Shown: piece after piece, positions 53,772 to 63,030 of the stretch
Layout: each line of letters opens with the position of its first letter
How positions within the stretch are numbered: position 1 is the stretch's first letter
Origin: Flavipsychrobacter sp.
GTDB lineage: Bacteria > Bacteroidota > Bacteroidia > Chitinophagales > Chitinophagaceae
Assembly (NCBI GenBank): GCA_017849575.1
Contig: JAFIGV010000024.1
Location: 97,536-161,535 of the forward strand
Direction of reading: 5' to 3'
Length of the DNA: 64,000 bases
Position numbers and translations under genes: made by a program
The notes under the pieces: model-generated
Told to the model about the DNA's origin: nothing
The model's input: the letters and a program-made list of their open reading frames with translations, nothing else
Databases searched by the model: none

Positions 53772-53960
53772 GTAAATGTTGTATGGAACCCCTACGAGAA
53801 TACAATGATCATGGGCGCGCAAGGTCTAACAAAGTTGCTCCTAATGTTTTTATACGGAAATAACATTTTAAGAGCCCATGAACTCAAAAATCTAAAAACC
53901 AAGTATGCAGCCGCAATTACCTACACTGGGGATGTAAATTCTGTTTTGGAAGGACTCTAG
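53769..53960 (+). pseudogene. C-terminal 62-codon continuation of the DGQHR gene past TGA
   Basis: The reading frame of the DGQHR gene continues uninterrupted from the TGA at 53769 to a TAG at 53958. It encodes a hydrophobic helical region (LTKLLLMFLYGNNIL) typical of the end of DndB-like proteins. It is either the detached tail after a nonsense mutation, read-through sequence, or evidence of a base error. The interval 53961-54069 between the convergent operons shows no gene and no clear terminator. Confidence 0.65.
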
Positions 53961-54069
53961 ATTTACCAAATGTCTTTTGAAAGGAAATATTCTTGGAAGC
54001 CCGTGCTAAAACATCGGTAGAATCATTGCGGTGGGTTTTTCATGAACGGAAATAATGAAAAGTCTTCGC

Positions 54070-55176
54070 CTAAATGAAACACGCCGCACACCCCTCCGCT
54101 TCCGCATCATCAAGAATGTCCATTAAATAAGGTGATTTAAATTCGTCGCTGCTTCTGTTTACGTATTCTTCTTTTATTTGTTTCACTCTTTCCGGCTGCA
54201 TTAGTTCGCGCAGGCTCTCTGTTGCATTCCAGGTAAAGCCAGCTTTTTCGTCCTCATAATCCATCGCCATTTTAAAGCGTTCCGGATGCTGTTCTAACAA
54301 CCAAACCCATTCTATCTTTTGCTGAAAAAAGCAGAAATAGCAACCAGAGCGACTGCGTGCGTATTGTCCCTTCTTTCCCTCTACTTCGAAGTCCACCTTG
54401 TTATAATAAGCCGGAACGCCCACACAGCTATCCTCCAATATCTGAAAAATATCTTTTCGAATCAAGACCTCCTCATTTTCCAGCAACGGGAAATAAGTTT
54501 CAGTAGCTAATGGATAGTTCGCTGTTTTCAGGAACTCGAAAATGAGATAGTTGGTTTCTTTGATGCCTGCATCCAAAAGCTGATTCAGCTTATTGCTTTG
54601 GATAAAACCTGCATCAGTTGGCTTCGTTAATATGGAAACAATACGGTTTTTGGCTTTGCCTAAGTCAACTTGCTCCGGCAAGGAGGCAACCATTTCTAAA
54701 TTGCTATTGGAAAGAAACTTGTTGATGACATCTTCGCTCCAGATGTTTCTACGGAAAGGAAAAATAGATTGAATGTTGGGCTTGCGCGAAATATAGCCTT
54801 CACGTTCTTCATCGCCACGAATGCCTACATAAGACACTACCGGATCATCTGCCACATACTTTTCAAAAGGAACAAGTTTCAGATTCTTGGTACACCAACG
54901 AGCATTGGAAGATGGTAAATAGCCGCCATACAGCTTCATGAAATGGTCGAAAGGATCGATATGACTTTCTTCAGCACCACGCAACACTTTTATCTTCTTT
55001 CCCAAAAAGTTTTCGAGCCGCTCTATGAGTTGGTAGGTTTCGTCCATCTCTTTACCAGTGTCGCAGGTGTAGTATTCGATATCAAGTAGGGGATACTTCC
55101 GCTTCAGATAAATAGCTAAAGCGGCGCTATCCTTACCGCCAGAAATACCTAGAACGTGTTTTGTCTTCTTAATCAT
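54070..55176 (-). CDS. sspD: DndC/SspD-like PAPS-reductase-fold protein
   Basis: The 368-residue protein is an ATP pyrophosphatase of the PAPS-reductase/DndC type. The PP-loop SGGKDS is at 12-17. A cysteine in RWCTKN (Cys95) is followed by Cys251, the pair Cys279/Cys282 (GCYFC) and a C-terminal pair Cys363/Cys366 (CAAC), suitable for an iron-sulfur cluster. DndC and SspD activate DNA phosphates for sulfur insertion in phosphorothioation. The start overlaps the end of the P-loop ATPase gene by 8 nt. No cysteine desulfurase is adjacent, so a housekeeping IscS may supply sulfur. The gene name is inferred from operon order. Confidence 0.75.
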   Translation of the reverse strand: MIKKTKHVLGISGGKDSAALAIYLKRKYPLLDIEYYTCDTGKEMDETYQLIERLENFLGKKIKVLRGAEESHIDPFDHFMKLYGGYLPSSNARWCTKNLKLVPFEKYVADDPVVSYVGIRGDEEREGYISRKPNIQSIFPFRRNIWSEDVINKFLSNSNLEMVASLPEQVDLGKAKNRIVSILTKPTDAGFIQSNKLNQLLDAGIKETNYLIFEFLKTANYPLATETYFPLLENEEVLIRKDIFQILEDSCVGVPAYYNKVDFEVEGKKGQYARSRSGCYFCFFQQKIEWVWLLEQHPERFKMAMDYEDEKAGFTWNATESLRELMQPERVKQIKEEYVNRSSDEFKSPYLMDILDDAEAEGCAACFI

Positions 55177-58100
55177 CTGTCAGCAAATCCTTTAGCAATT
55201 GCGTCAGGACAGCAATGTTAGTCGCTTTGTCCTTTACCAAATGTAACCTCATCTCTTCGCTTATCCGCTCTACCTCCGCAGTTTTTCTTTTCGGCATCCG
55301 AATCAAAGTTTTCTTTAATCCCTCCGTAAAGCTTTCCATCTGCAAGCCAATGACATCTTCCTTTGTCTCGTCTACAGCGGCTTGAGACAAATTTGTAAGG
55401 CTGTCTAATTCCAAAACAGCTGCTTTAAACTTGTCGTACAGCAATACCTCATCTTCGTCTCTAAAAATGTCTAAAGGACGATCAACAATAGCCTGTGCCA
55501 CTGAACTAAGCCAGGCGTTTCTGTCATCGAGCATACTGTCAATGCGCATGAGCAGCTTTGTCTGATGTGGTAACAGTAAATGTCTTTTTACAGCTTTGTA
55601 GCGCGTCTGTAATATCTGCTTGTAAGATTCGAAACCACACTCCTCAAAAACGATCTCATCACGAATGAATTGCTCAAAGCGATCAGACAGGCTATCAAGG
55701 CTTGTTCTCAATTCACGAATCGCATTTTGTAACCGCTCAATATAGCTTTTGAAAACCTCGGCATTCGATTGCAATTCGGATGATGAAGTGCCCAACGCTG
55801 CCGGGAAATCTTCAAAGAAAGTTTGTTCTGGGTCTTGTGCTTTGGTTATTGCAGTTCGTATAGCTAGCGCTTCTTTACTTAGCCGCTTTGTTTGCTTGGA
55901 GTATTCCTTTAGTCCCTTGTAGAAAGTGAGAAAAGGCTTGATTGTTTCAATAAAGGTTTGGTTGGAAAGAGATTCCTTTGTTTCCTGATTCAGAAATACA
56001 CGGTAGCTGTTAAAGATGTCCAGCCTGATTCCTTCAATATCGAAAGATTTGATGAAGTAGTCCTGAGGGTCTTTAGAGATCAATTCTAAAGTATCGCCCG
56101 AAAACTCAGGAATGAAACCGTGCTCACCATACAGCGCAAAATCTTCGCGCTTTAGAAAGAGGAAAGAGGGTACCCAAATATCAATAAGTCCCTGCTTCAA
56201 CTTGAAAGGACGCTGTTGTAAACTTTCCACAAGTTCTGCAACATTCTTTTTCTCTTTGGTAGCACTTTTCAAGAACTCATTACAAAACTTCCAAAGAGGT
56301 GCGAAGCTTGAACCTTTTTTTATCCGAAGTTCTCTATTTACTTCATCAACATAAGTTGCGAGATTATTTTCTTTGAGGAGCGTTAGATAAAGCGTTTTCT
56401 CCGGCGGAAATTTATCTGCAGCAAAACCAAGCTCTGGCTGCGACCAATTATTGACAAGTGCTTTGAAATAAGCTTTCCGAGAGGTGTGAATTTGGCTCGA
56501 GATTTTGTGCTTGTTTACCAACTCACTTTTGAAAATCGGAGTATCAGGATATACTTCTCTGCACACTTGCGAAAGAAAACTGCGTAGTTCTCTTTCTTTA
56601 TTAAAAGTCACTTGTTTGCCCTTCCAAAACCACAATACTTCATTCCTGTTATAAATATTCCCTTCAATGTAGTGGTTGAGTAGTTCTCTTTGATGAGCGC
56701 GTATTTTCTCAAACTCCCGAACCGCTACTTTATCTCCGTTATTTTCTTCGATGGCTTTAGTAGTTTTTTGAAGGTCGCGCAGTAGGGTCTTAATTTTTGC
56801 CGTGTTTCTGTAAAAGCAAAAAAGAATAGCTTCTTGCTGCGTTTCAGAAAACGCAGCAATCTTTTTTACCGTAAGCTTTTCATTGAAAATAAGATTGATG
56901 AAACCATCAATTTCCCCTTTGGGTATTTGACTAATCGGTTCATCAGAAATGATGTATTGGAAACGACGCGGTGTACCTGTCTCGAAGTGATACTTATTGG
57001 GTGTAAGTGTTGGAAAATCGAAATACCTGTTGAGCAGAGTTGGTATGTCCGTTATTTCGTCCACTCGATTGGCAACATCTATCAGTGCCGAATGAATATC
57101 AACGTCCGTTCCCTCAAATAAGATGTAACGATTACTATGATTTCGGTAGAAGATAATGCCTTCTTTTGCTAGGCTCTCGATGAGTTCGCCACTGTTTTCT
57201 ATTCCTAAGCAGGTTGCCGCATAGGAAACAACAAAGTGCTTGTCAAGAATCGATCCTGAAGCCGCGAAAATATTGAGCAAGCCGATCGTCTTGACCAGCT
57301 TCAAATAGGACTCAATATGGCTGTCGAACTTCCGCTCTACTTCTTCTATGGCGTTTTTAATTATGGTGATAGCCGAATAGTCAGGATTGAAGTGAGACGT
57401 TAGATAAGAGTAAAGGTTGAAGTTGAGGTAGTCATAGACGTGCGGCAATCCATAAAAAGGACTTGATGACTGATTGAACTTCTCTAAACTTGTAAAGTCT
57501 GTTGCCTCCAAAAAAGAGAAAAGTGATCGCTCGTTTTGACCATAACGCTGCAATGCTAAAGTCAGCACGTTAGCGGCAGTGATGTCAAGAGGGAAGATTC
57601 TTTTGTTGATCTCCCTGCTGTAACTCTCGCTATGGTTGAATGCTTTTGATTTACTAAACAGTTCAAAAGACGAATCCAATATTTTGTTCGATGGCTTTTG
57701 CGGAAACTGGTGCGCTAAGTGCTCCGATGCAAGGAAAAGTAACTGCTCTACTGGTTCATTGAAAATGATTTCTTTAAATCGACCCTTAATCTTTGACCAT
57801 TCTTGTCTTTGGGCGTTTGTTAGCGAAAAGGCGTAACTCTCGAAACTTTGATGAATGGTGGTAATAAGCGCGATGTTGTATTCTCTATTGTTTACAAACT
57901 CCGCCAACTGTTGCACAAAGTATAATTCCTGCTCGGGCTTATGTTGCGCTGCGTATTCGAGAAACTTTCCAAACTCATCTATCTCAATGAACAGCAGGGG
58001 TGCCTTCTTATCTAAATCATGATACAGATTGTAGAGCTCTGATAGAATATGTTCGGTCTTATTTTGTTTGACAGTCACACTCAGCTTTGCAGCGAAGGCG

Positions 58101-58390
58101 TCAATGATAGATTCGTAAGCGCCAACGATCTTGAATACACCAAACTTGGCGTTTGTAACAAAGTTTGGTTCATAATATGGCTTTTGCTTTTTTAAGCTTT
58201 GTTCTAAAGCCAGTAAAAAAGATGATTTACCGGTCCCGTAAGAACCGATAAGATTGAAGGACCGGATGCCCTTTTTGAAGTCATCCACCAACTGAGCGAC
58301 AACGCGCCTTCCATTGGGGGTGGGTATATAATTGAACTCTTTGTCGGAGTCTCGAAGGATGTTTACCGAGGGGTTGTAATTAGCTTTCAT
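55169..58390 (-). CDS. sspC: SspC-like P-loop ATPase
   Basis: The 1073-residue protein has an N-terminal P-loop ATPase domain: Walker A GSYGTGKSS (49-57) and Walker B LLFIEIDEF (132-140), in the pattern seen in SspC and BREX BrxC-type ATPases. The long C-terminal part is helical and charged, without a recognised domain. It overlaps DUF4007 upstream by 11 nt and the DndC-like gene downstream by 8 nt, which shows tight coupling. In single-strand phosphorothioation, SspC couples ATP hydrolysis to the SspB nicking and SspD steps. The match to BrxC of type 4 BREX, which also pairs with a PAPS reductase, is the main alternative, but pglZ and brxL are absent. Confidence 0.72.
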   Translation of the reverse strand: MKANYNPSVNILRDSDKEFNYIPTPNGRRVVAQLVDDFKKGIRSFNLIGSYGTGKSSFLLALEQSLKKQKPYYEPNFVTNAKFGVFKIVGAYESIIDAFAAKLSVTVKQNKTEHILSELYNLYHDLDKKAPLLFIEIDEFGKFLEYAAQHKPEQELYFVQQLAEFVNNREYNIALITTIHQSFESYAFSLTNAQRQEWSKIKGRFKEIIFNEPVEQLLFLASEHLAHQFPQKPSNKILDSSFELFSKSKAFNHSESYSREINKRIFPLDITAANVLTLALQRYGQNERSLFSFLEATDFTSLEKFNQSSSPFYGLPHVYDYLNFNLYSYLTSHFNPDYSAITIIKNAIEEVERKFDSHIESYLKLVKTIGLLNIFAASGSILDKHFVVSYAATCLGIENSGELIESLAKEGIIFYRNHSNRYILFEGTDVDIHSALIDVANRVDEITDIPTLLNRYFDFPTLTPNKYHFETGTPRRFQYIISDEPISQIPKGEIDGFINLIFNEKLTVKKIAAFSETQQEAILFCFYRNTAKIKTLLRDLQKTTKAIEENNGDKVAVREFEKIRAHQRELLNHYIEGNIYNRNEVLWFWKGKQVTFNKERELRSFLSQVCREVYPDTPIFKSELVNKHKISSQIHTSRKAYFKALVNNWSQPELGFAADKFPPEKTLYLTLLKENNLATYVDEVNRELRIKKGSSFAPLWKFCNEFLKSATKEKKNVAELVESLQQRPFKLKQGLIDIWVPSFLFLKREDFALYGEHGFIPEFSGDTLELISKDPQDYFIKSFDIEGIRLDIFNSYRVFLNQETKESLSNQTFIETIKPFLTFYKGLKEYSKQTKRLSKEALAIRTAITKAQDPEQTFFEDFPAALGTSSSELQSNAEVFKSYIERLQNAIRELRTSLDSLSDRFEQFIRDEIVFEECGFESYKQILQTRYKAVKRHLLLPHQTKLLMRIDSMLDDRNAWLSSVAQAIVDRPLDIFRDEDEVLLYDKFKAAVLELDSLTNLSQAAVDETKEDVIGLQMESFTEGLKKTLIRMPKRKTAEVERISEEMRLHLVKDKATNIAVLTQLLKDLLTDD

Positions 58391-59288
58391 AATAGCTATT
58401 TAAAACGGTGAACGAATCTGGTCTTTGTGTAAACTGTAGTTCTTTGATGCCAGCGTGATCAACGAAACTAATACCTGGCTGCTGCGAAATCTCACTAATC
58501 TTATCAAGTAGCCCAGCACGACTTAATGCAAAAATGGAAGCGGGGCTATCATATCCTTGGTCAAGCGTGAGAAGACTTATTGAATTTCCATAGTCCTCGT
58601 TGTCTAAGATTGAGTAAAGGAAAACAGCTAAAGGGAGGTCATCGCGCTCAATATTCTCTATATGATAAGCATCGTAGTGAATCTCTTTTTTTTTGCCTTC
58701 CTGCCATTCTATTCTCTCTTTGTGAAGTACTTTGACAAGGTTTAGATCGCAAAGAATCCCCGAATAGGCATCCTCCCCCTTTCCTTCGTCTTGATTTGAT
58801 AAGTAGAGTTTTTTGAAAACTCCGAAGTCAGATTCTATTGTGTTGCTGTTGAAAACGAACCGCCTTTCTATTTCGCTCCGTCGTTTCATGTATGCGACAA
58901 AGGTGTCTCGAGTAAATTCTATACGCTCCCGTCGGTATTCATTAAAGATGATACTGTAGATGGAGGCAAACTTGTTTTTGACAAGCTGATAATGCAACAA
59001 CCAAAGACTTGCTTTGTCTTCTAGGTACGGGTCCCATCCATCATCGCTTAAGAGCCTTTTTCCAAAGTCAGTCAACTCGTCTTTGACAGTAATGATGTTG
59101 AAAGCTTTTAGCCAAAAACGAATAGCACTAACCATGTTTTTACCGACGCCTAAAACAACTACTGCGTCTTCGTCATTAAAAGATTTGCCTGCTGAAACAA
59201 AATCAAAACCTTTTTTCAACCAAAGCGCCCTGCATTGAAACGATTCATGTCCAGAAAAAGTCAGTTTATTAGGAGCAATTCCAACCAT
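58380..59288 (-). CDS. sspB: DUF4007 protein, SspB-like
   Basis: The 302-residue protein shows the DUF4007 pattern clearly: KLTFSGHESFQCRALWLKKGFDFV, VVVLGVGKNMVSAIRFWLKAF, LTDFGKRLL and DPYLEDKASLWLLHYQLV. SspB, the DUF4007 protein of SspABCD, is described as a DNA nickase that defines the phosphorothioation site. It is the first gene of the operon. Upstream, 59289-59585 is A+T-rich and contains a gene fragment but no clear promoter that I can fix. Assignment as sspB rests on domain plus DUF4007-ATPase-DndC order. Confidence 0.75.
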   Translation of the reverse strand: MVGIAPNKLTFSGHESFQCRALWLKKGFDFVSAGKSFNDEDAVVVLGVGKNMVSAIRFWLKAFNIITVKDELTDFGKRLLSDDGWDPYLEDKASLWLLHYQLVKNKFASIYSIIFNEYRRERIEFTRDTFVAYMKRRSEIERRFVFNSNTIESDFGVFKKLYLSNQDEGKGEDAYSGILCDLNLVKVLHKERIEWQEGKKKEIHYDAYHIENIERDDLPLAVFLYSILDNEDYGNSISLLTLDQGYDSPASIFALSRAGLLDKISEISQQPGISFVDHAGIKELQFTQRPDSFTVLNSYYES

Positions 59289-59382
59289 GCTGCAAGTACG
59301 TAAACTATCCTAATAAAATTAGCTATCTTCTAAAGACATTGTTGCCTTTGTTACGCACAAATGTGCATTTTGAAAAATAGGC

Positions 59383-59507
59383 TGTCTTTAGCAATACCTA
59401 TTCCATCAAATCCTACGGAGGAAAGGAACTGCTGCTGCCTGCCGATAAAAAGTATCATCCACGATTGGAGAATTTGATCTGGCACTATAGTAAGTTTTTA
59501 TCACTAT
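59383..59507 (+). pseudogene. Unassigned gene fragment
   Basis: An open frame without a start codon reads roughly AVFSNTYSIKSYGGKELLLP then DKKYHPRLENLIWHYSKF before a stop. It looks protein-like rather than random, but I cannot identify the parent family. It lies just upstream of the defence operon and may be a relic of an earlier island gene. Confidence 0.3.
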
Positions 59508-59585
59508 AGGTTTTTGAGCAAGCTTTTTCCCATCAATTTAAGACCACCGCCTTGCTTATCTCAAAAGCAGATTTTAGCTTTAAGA

Positions 59586-60158
59586 ATGAATCTGAAATGG
59601 TTTTTCCTTGCCTCTATTTTTATTGTTGCTACTAGTGTACAAGCGCAGCGAATCACAGAGCTTCAGTTTTCCGACTGTCTTACCCTGGATGACTACCGTT
59701 ATAGCGACATCACACCGTTTCCGGGAACACCAACTTCAAGACAATTGTCTTATGGCAACGAGACGGTAAAACTGAGCATAGAAGAAGCCTATCGTATTCG
59801 TTACAGTTGGAAGGGGCAAAAATTCCTTGACGTGAAGATCGAATATCCAGGTGATGCTGATTTCGCTAAAGACTCCACGGCACTGGAGGCTTACTACGAA
59901 CATATCGCCCGCGACGACCGCATGCAGATGCACGTCTCCACCGACAGTTTTGGATATCGGGCTTTTTTTGCTGATCGGTACTCACTGGATAAGCATATTT
60001 TCTTAGCTACGGATTTATTAATTGATCCTGTCCAGAAGCGGTTTATCTATATCTACTTCTGGAACCCTAACCAAGCAGAACCTCTGTTGAAAGACATGGA
60101 TGCCTTTTTCGAAGAAAAGAAAAAGGTGCTTAAACAAATCACGCGCTGTATTAATTAG
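59586..60158 (+). CDS. Secreted hypothetical protein
   Basis: From ATG 59586 the protein is 190 residues with a signal peptide (MNLKWFFLASIFIVATSVQAQ). The mature part is mixed alpha/beta (ITELQFSDCLTLDDYRY, FAKDSTALEAYYEHIARDDRMQ) and has no recognised family, lipobox or T9SS domain. The frame is open upstream to 59514 but the signal peptide fixes the start. A TAGCTTTA box lies 4 nt before the ATG. It is likely periplasmic. Confidence 0.6.
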   Translation: MNLKWFFLASIFIVATSVQAQRITELQFSDCLTLDDYRYSDITPFPGTPTSRQLSYGNETVKLSIEEAYRIRYSWKGQKFLDVKIEYPGDADFAKDSTALEAYYEHIARDDRMQMHVSTDSFGYRAFFADRYSLDKHIFLATDLLIDPVQKRFIYIYFWNPNQAEPLLKDMDAFFEEKKKVLKQITRCIN

Positions 60159-60284
60159 CTGCTGACAATTGCGTCGCTCAAGTATTACCAAAGAATTGAA
60201 GCTGTGCAACTCCCTGCCTTACCCGGCTTCCCTACCTGGCTGAACGAAAAGGATTTCGCGTTATTTTGCTGAAAATTCCCTCTT

Positions 60285-62111
60285 ATGAAAACTTTATCGC
60301 GGGCGCTTTGCCTTTGCGCCTTGCTTGCCGTAGCCAGCGCACTACAGGCGCAAACCCAACAATGGACCTGGATTGGTGGCGATAGCCTCAGCGGCCAAAT
60401 TCCCGTATATGGCACCAACGGCGTGCCGGCAGCCACCAACACACCCGGAGCGAGAGAAGGGGCTGCTACCTGGACGGATCTTTCGGGCAACCTCTGGCTG
60501 TATGGCGGTAGCTATTATTCTCACCATTCCGACCTGTGGCGTTACAATATCTCTACAGGCTTATGGACTTGTATGAAGGGCAACTGGAATGTAAGCTTTG
60601 CGGGCCTCTATGGCACCAAAGGCGTGGAATCTCCAAATTGCCGCCCTTCGTCAAGAAGCGGCTCCGCAAGCTGGACCGATACTGCCGGAAATCTATGGTT
60701 GTATGGCGGATGGAGTGGGGGTACCACCTCGCCCTTTGTTTATCTCAACGATTTATGGCGCTACAATATTACCACGGGCAACTGGGCGTGGATGGGTGGC
60801 GATAGTGTGGTGAACCAGTTTGGCGTGTATGGCACGATGGGCGTAGAAGCGGCGGGCAACAAACCCGGCGCCAGAACCTATGCTGCATCCTGGACAGACA
60901 ATGCAGGAAACTTCTGGCTATTTGGAGGCACCGGTAATGCCGCCAGCTTGTTTGGCGATCTGAACGATCTCTGGAAATACAACGTGGCCACCGGAAACTG
61001 GGTGTGGATGAAGGGCACCAATACCCGAAACGTATATGGCACCTACGGTAGTATGGGCGTGGCCAACGCAGCCAATCGCCCGGGGTCGAGGAGCGATGCG
61101 GCAGCCTGGACAGACAACGCGGGCAACCTCTGGCTCTTTGGAGGTTATGGATATGCCACAAGCTCCGATGGCAGGCTTAACGATCTTTGGAAATATGATC
61201 TTTCTACGGGCAACTGGACCTGGATGAAGGGTGATAATATTCCTGAGCAGGGAAGTATTTATGGCACTCAAGGTACGGCTGCTGCCGCCAATAAACCGGG
61301 CGCACGAAACTTTTCGCAGGGCTGGGCAGATACCTATGGCAATTTCTGGCTCTTCGGCGGACTTGGGTATGCTGCAACTACGGGCGCAGGTGCCGCGTAT
61401 CTGAACGATCTCTGGAAATATGACCCTACCACCGGGCATTGGGCCTGGATAAAGGGGGATAATGTCACCAATCAACCCAGTGTATATGGCACGCAGGGCG
61501 TGATGGCTAATAGCAACAAACCCGGAGCACGGTATAACGCACAGCACTGGCTCGATGCTTCGGGCAATATCTGGTTGTTTGGAGGTTATGGTACCAGCGG
61601 TACAGGGCTCGATCAGTTGAACGATCTGTGGAAGTTTGGAACCGGAAATCCGCTCGCCATTGGCTTTACAGCGTGCGTGGCCAGTAAAATCAACGACAAC
61701 GCTGTTTTGGTCACCTGGGCTATGGCCGACCTCAGTGATCTGGTACAATTTGAATTGGAAAGAAGCATCAATGGTCAGGTGTTTGAAACGATAGCTGTGG
61801 TTCCTGTCAGCTCAAATAGTTTCAAAGATCTGCAGCCTTTTACGGGAGCCAACTACTACCGCATAAAAGCATTGAAAAAGGATGGCAGCATGGAATACAG
61901 CCGAGTAGCCTCTGTGCTGTTGACTGGTGAAGCAGAGATGCTGAAGGTGTTTCCTAATCCCCTCACCGATGAAAGTTTGCGGGTAGAAGTGACCGGGCGC
62001 AAAGGCGGCAGTTACAGGTTACTTTCAAAGTCGTCCGGTGCGCGTGGCTTAACGCACCCCGCTCGCGCACAAGGCCAGCCGCACACCCCTCTCAAAAGAG
62101 AAGGTCGTTGA
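60285..62111 (+). CDS. Kelch-repeat secreted protein with truncated T9SS domain
   Basis: The 608-residue protein has a signal peptide (MKTLSRALCLCALLAVASALQAQ) and six kelch-type repeats, each with PGxRxxxxxWTDxxGNxWLFGG, NDLWKYN, TGNWxWM. A short FN3-like module (VQFELERSINGQVFE, YYRIKALKKDGS) follows, and a T9SS type A domain begins at VFPNP near residue 556. After about 26 residues of that domain the frame runs into repeat-derived sequence (SSGARGLTHPARAQ to the stop). The sorting signal is therefore incomplete and secretion by T9SS is doubtful. The break coincides with the edge of repeat array 2. Confidence 0.8.
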   Translation: MKTLSRALCLCALLAVASALQAQTQQWTWIGGDSLSGQIPVYGTNGVPAATNTPGAREGAATWTDLSGNLWLYGGSYYSHHSDLWRYNISTGLWTCMKGNWNVSFAGLYGTKGVESPNCRPSSRSGSASWTDTAGNLWLYGGWSGGTTSPFVYLNDLWRYNITTGNWAWMGGDSVVNQFGVYGTMGVEAAGNKPGARTYAASWTDNAGNFWLFGGTGNAASLFGDLNDLWKYNVATGNWVWMKGTNTRNVYGTYGSMGVANAANRPGSRSDAAAWTDNAGNLWLFGGYGYATSSDGRLNDLWKYDLSTGNWTWMKGDNIPEQGSIYGTQGTAAAANKPGARNFSQGWADTYGNFWLFGGLGYAATTGAGAAYLNDLWKYDPTTGHWAWIKGDNVTNQPSVYGTQGVMANSNKPGARYNAQHWLDASGNIWLFGGYGTSGTGLDQLNDLWKFGTGNPLAIGFTACVASKINDNAVLVTWAMADLSDLVQFELERSINGQVFETIAVVPVSSNSFKDLQPFTGANYYRIKALKKDGSMEYSRVASVLLTGEAEMLKVFPNPLTDESLRVEVTGRKGGSYRLLSKSSGARGLTHPARAQGQPHTPLKREGR

Positions 62112-62159
62112 GCAGGGTCATGTTCTATTCCCATGTAGTGCCGCCCGGGCGAAGGTGAA

Positions 62160-62995
62160 TGTCCGCTGGCTGCGGCGGGTTGTGCAACAATTCAAAACAC
62201 AAATAAACCTCCCCCGCCCCTTCTCTTCTCAAGGGAAAGAGTTTCCCGGCATTTGTGCCTTGCTGAAGCTGTATCAAGGAACTGAAGCTCGGCAACTCCC
62301 TGCTTTATTAAGGCGGGGTGCGAAGGGCGGGGTGGTTGAGAAAACATTTTCTACCTACGAGATACCAAAAAAACAAATCAACAAATCAGCGCATCAACAG
62401 CAATAAGGCACCTTCCCTTGTAAAGGGAAGGAGTTTCCCAGCTTGCATACCTTGATTATTCATGGCAACAGTTTGACGCCTTGCTGAAGCTGTATCAAGG
62501 AACTGAAGCTCGGTAACCCCCTGCCTTATTAAGGCGGGGTGCCCGAAGGGCGGGGTGGTTGGAAAACGGGTTTGATTATCCTAACAGAACCCTTCCGCCC
62601 TGCGGGCACCTTCCCTTGTGAAGGGAAGGAGTTTCCCAGCTTTTTGCGCCTTGATTCAGCGATATCACGGAAATGAAGCTCGGCATCTCTCTGCTTAATT
62701 ATGGCGGCGTGGTTGAGAAAACATTCTCTACCTAAGAGATACCAAAAAAACAAATCAACGCATCAACAGCAATAGGGCACCTTCCCTTGCGAAGGGAAGG
62801 AGTATCCCAGCTTGCATACCTTGATTATGCCATGGCAACAGTTTAACGCCTTGCTGAAGCGGTATCAAGGAACTGAAGCTCGGTAACTCCCTGCCTTATT
62901 AAGGCGGGGTGCCCGAAGGGCGGGGTGGTTGTGCAACAAATTCAAACCCGGCGCGCAGAACAACACATCCACAGAAACACAAATAAACATCCTTG
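62160..62995 (-). repeat. Mosaic intergenic repeat array 2 (inverted relative to array 1)
   Basis: The reverse complement of the array 1 unit recurs, with GGGTGGTTG ends at about 62338, 62562, 62715 and 62930 and the same inner palindromes (CCTTATTAAGG, CCTTCCCTTG/AAGGGAAGG, GCCCGAAGGGC). The 57 nt at 62349-62405 are the exact reverse complement of 47123-47179. The gap 62112-63030 holds this array and no gene. Confidence 0.85.
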
Positions 62996-63030
62996 CCGGG
63001 CGGGCGAGATCGTGGAGGCCTGTAGCTTGG

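Noticed and set aside
54070..58390. Type 4 BREX (BrxP plus BrxC)
   Set aside because: The PAPS reductase and large ATPase fit, but pglZ and brxL are absent and DUF4007 is present, so SspBCD is the better reading.
60918..61748. A 276-codon frame antisense to the kelch-repeat gene
   Set aside because: Its apparent internal repeats only mirror the kelch repeats on the other strand.
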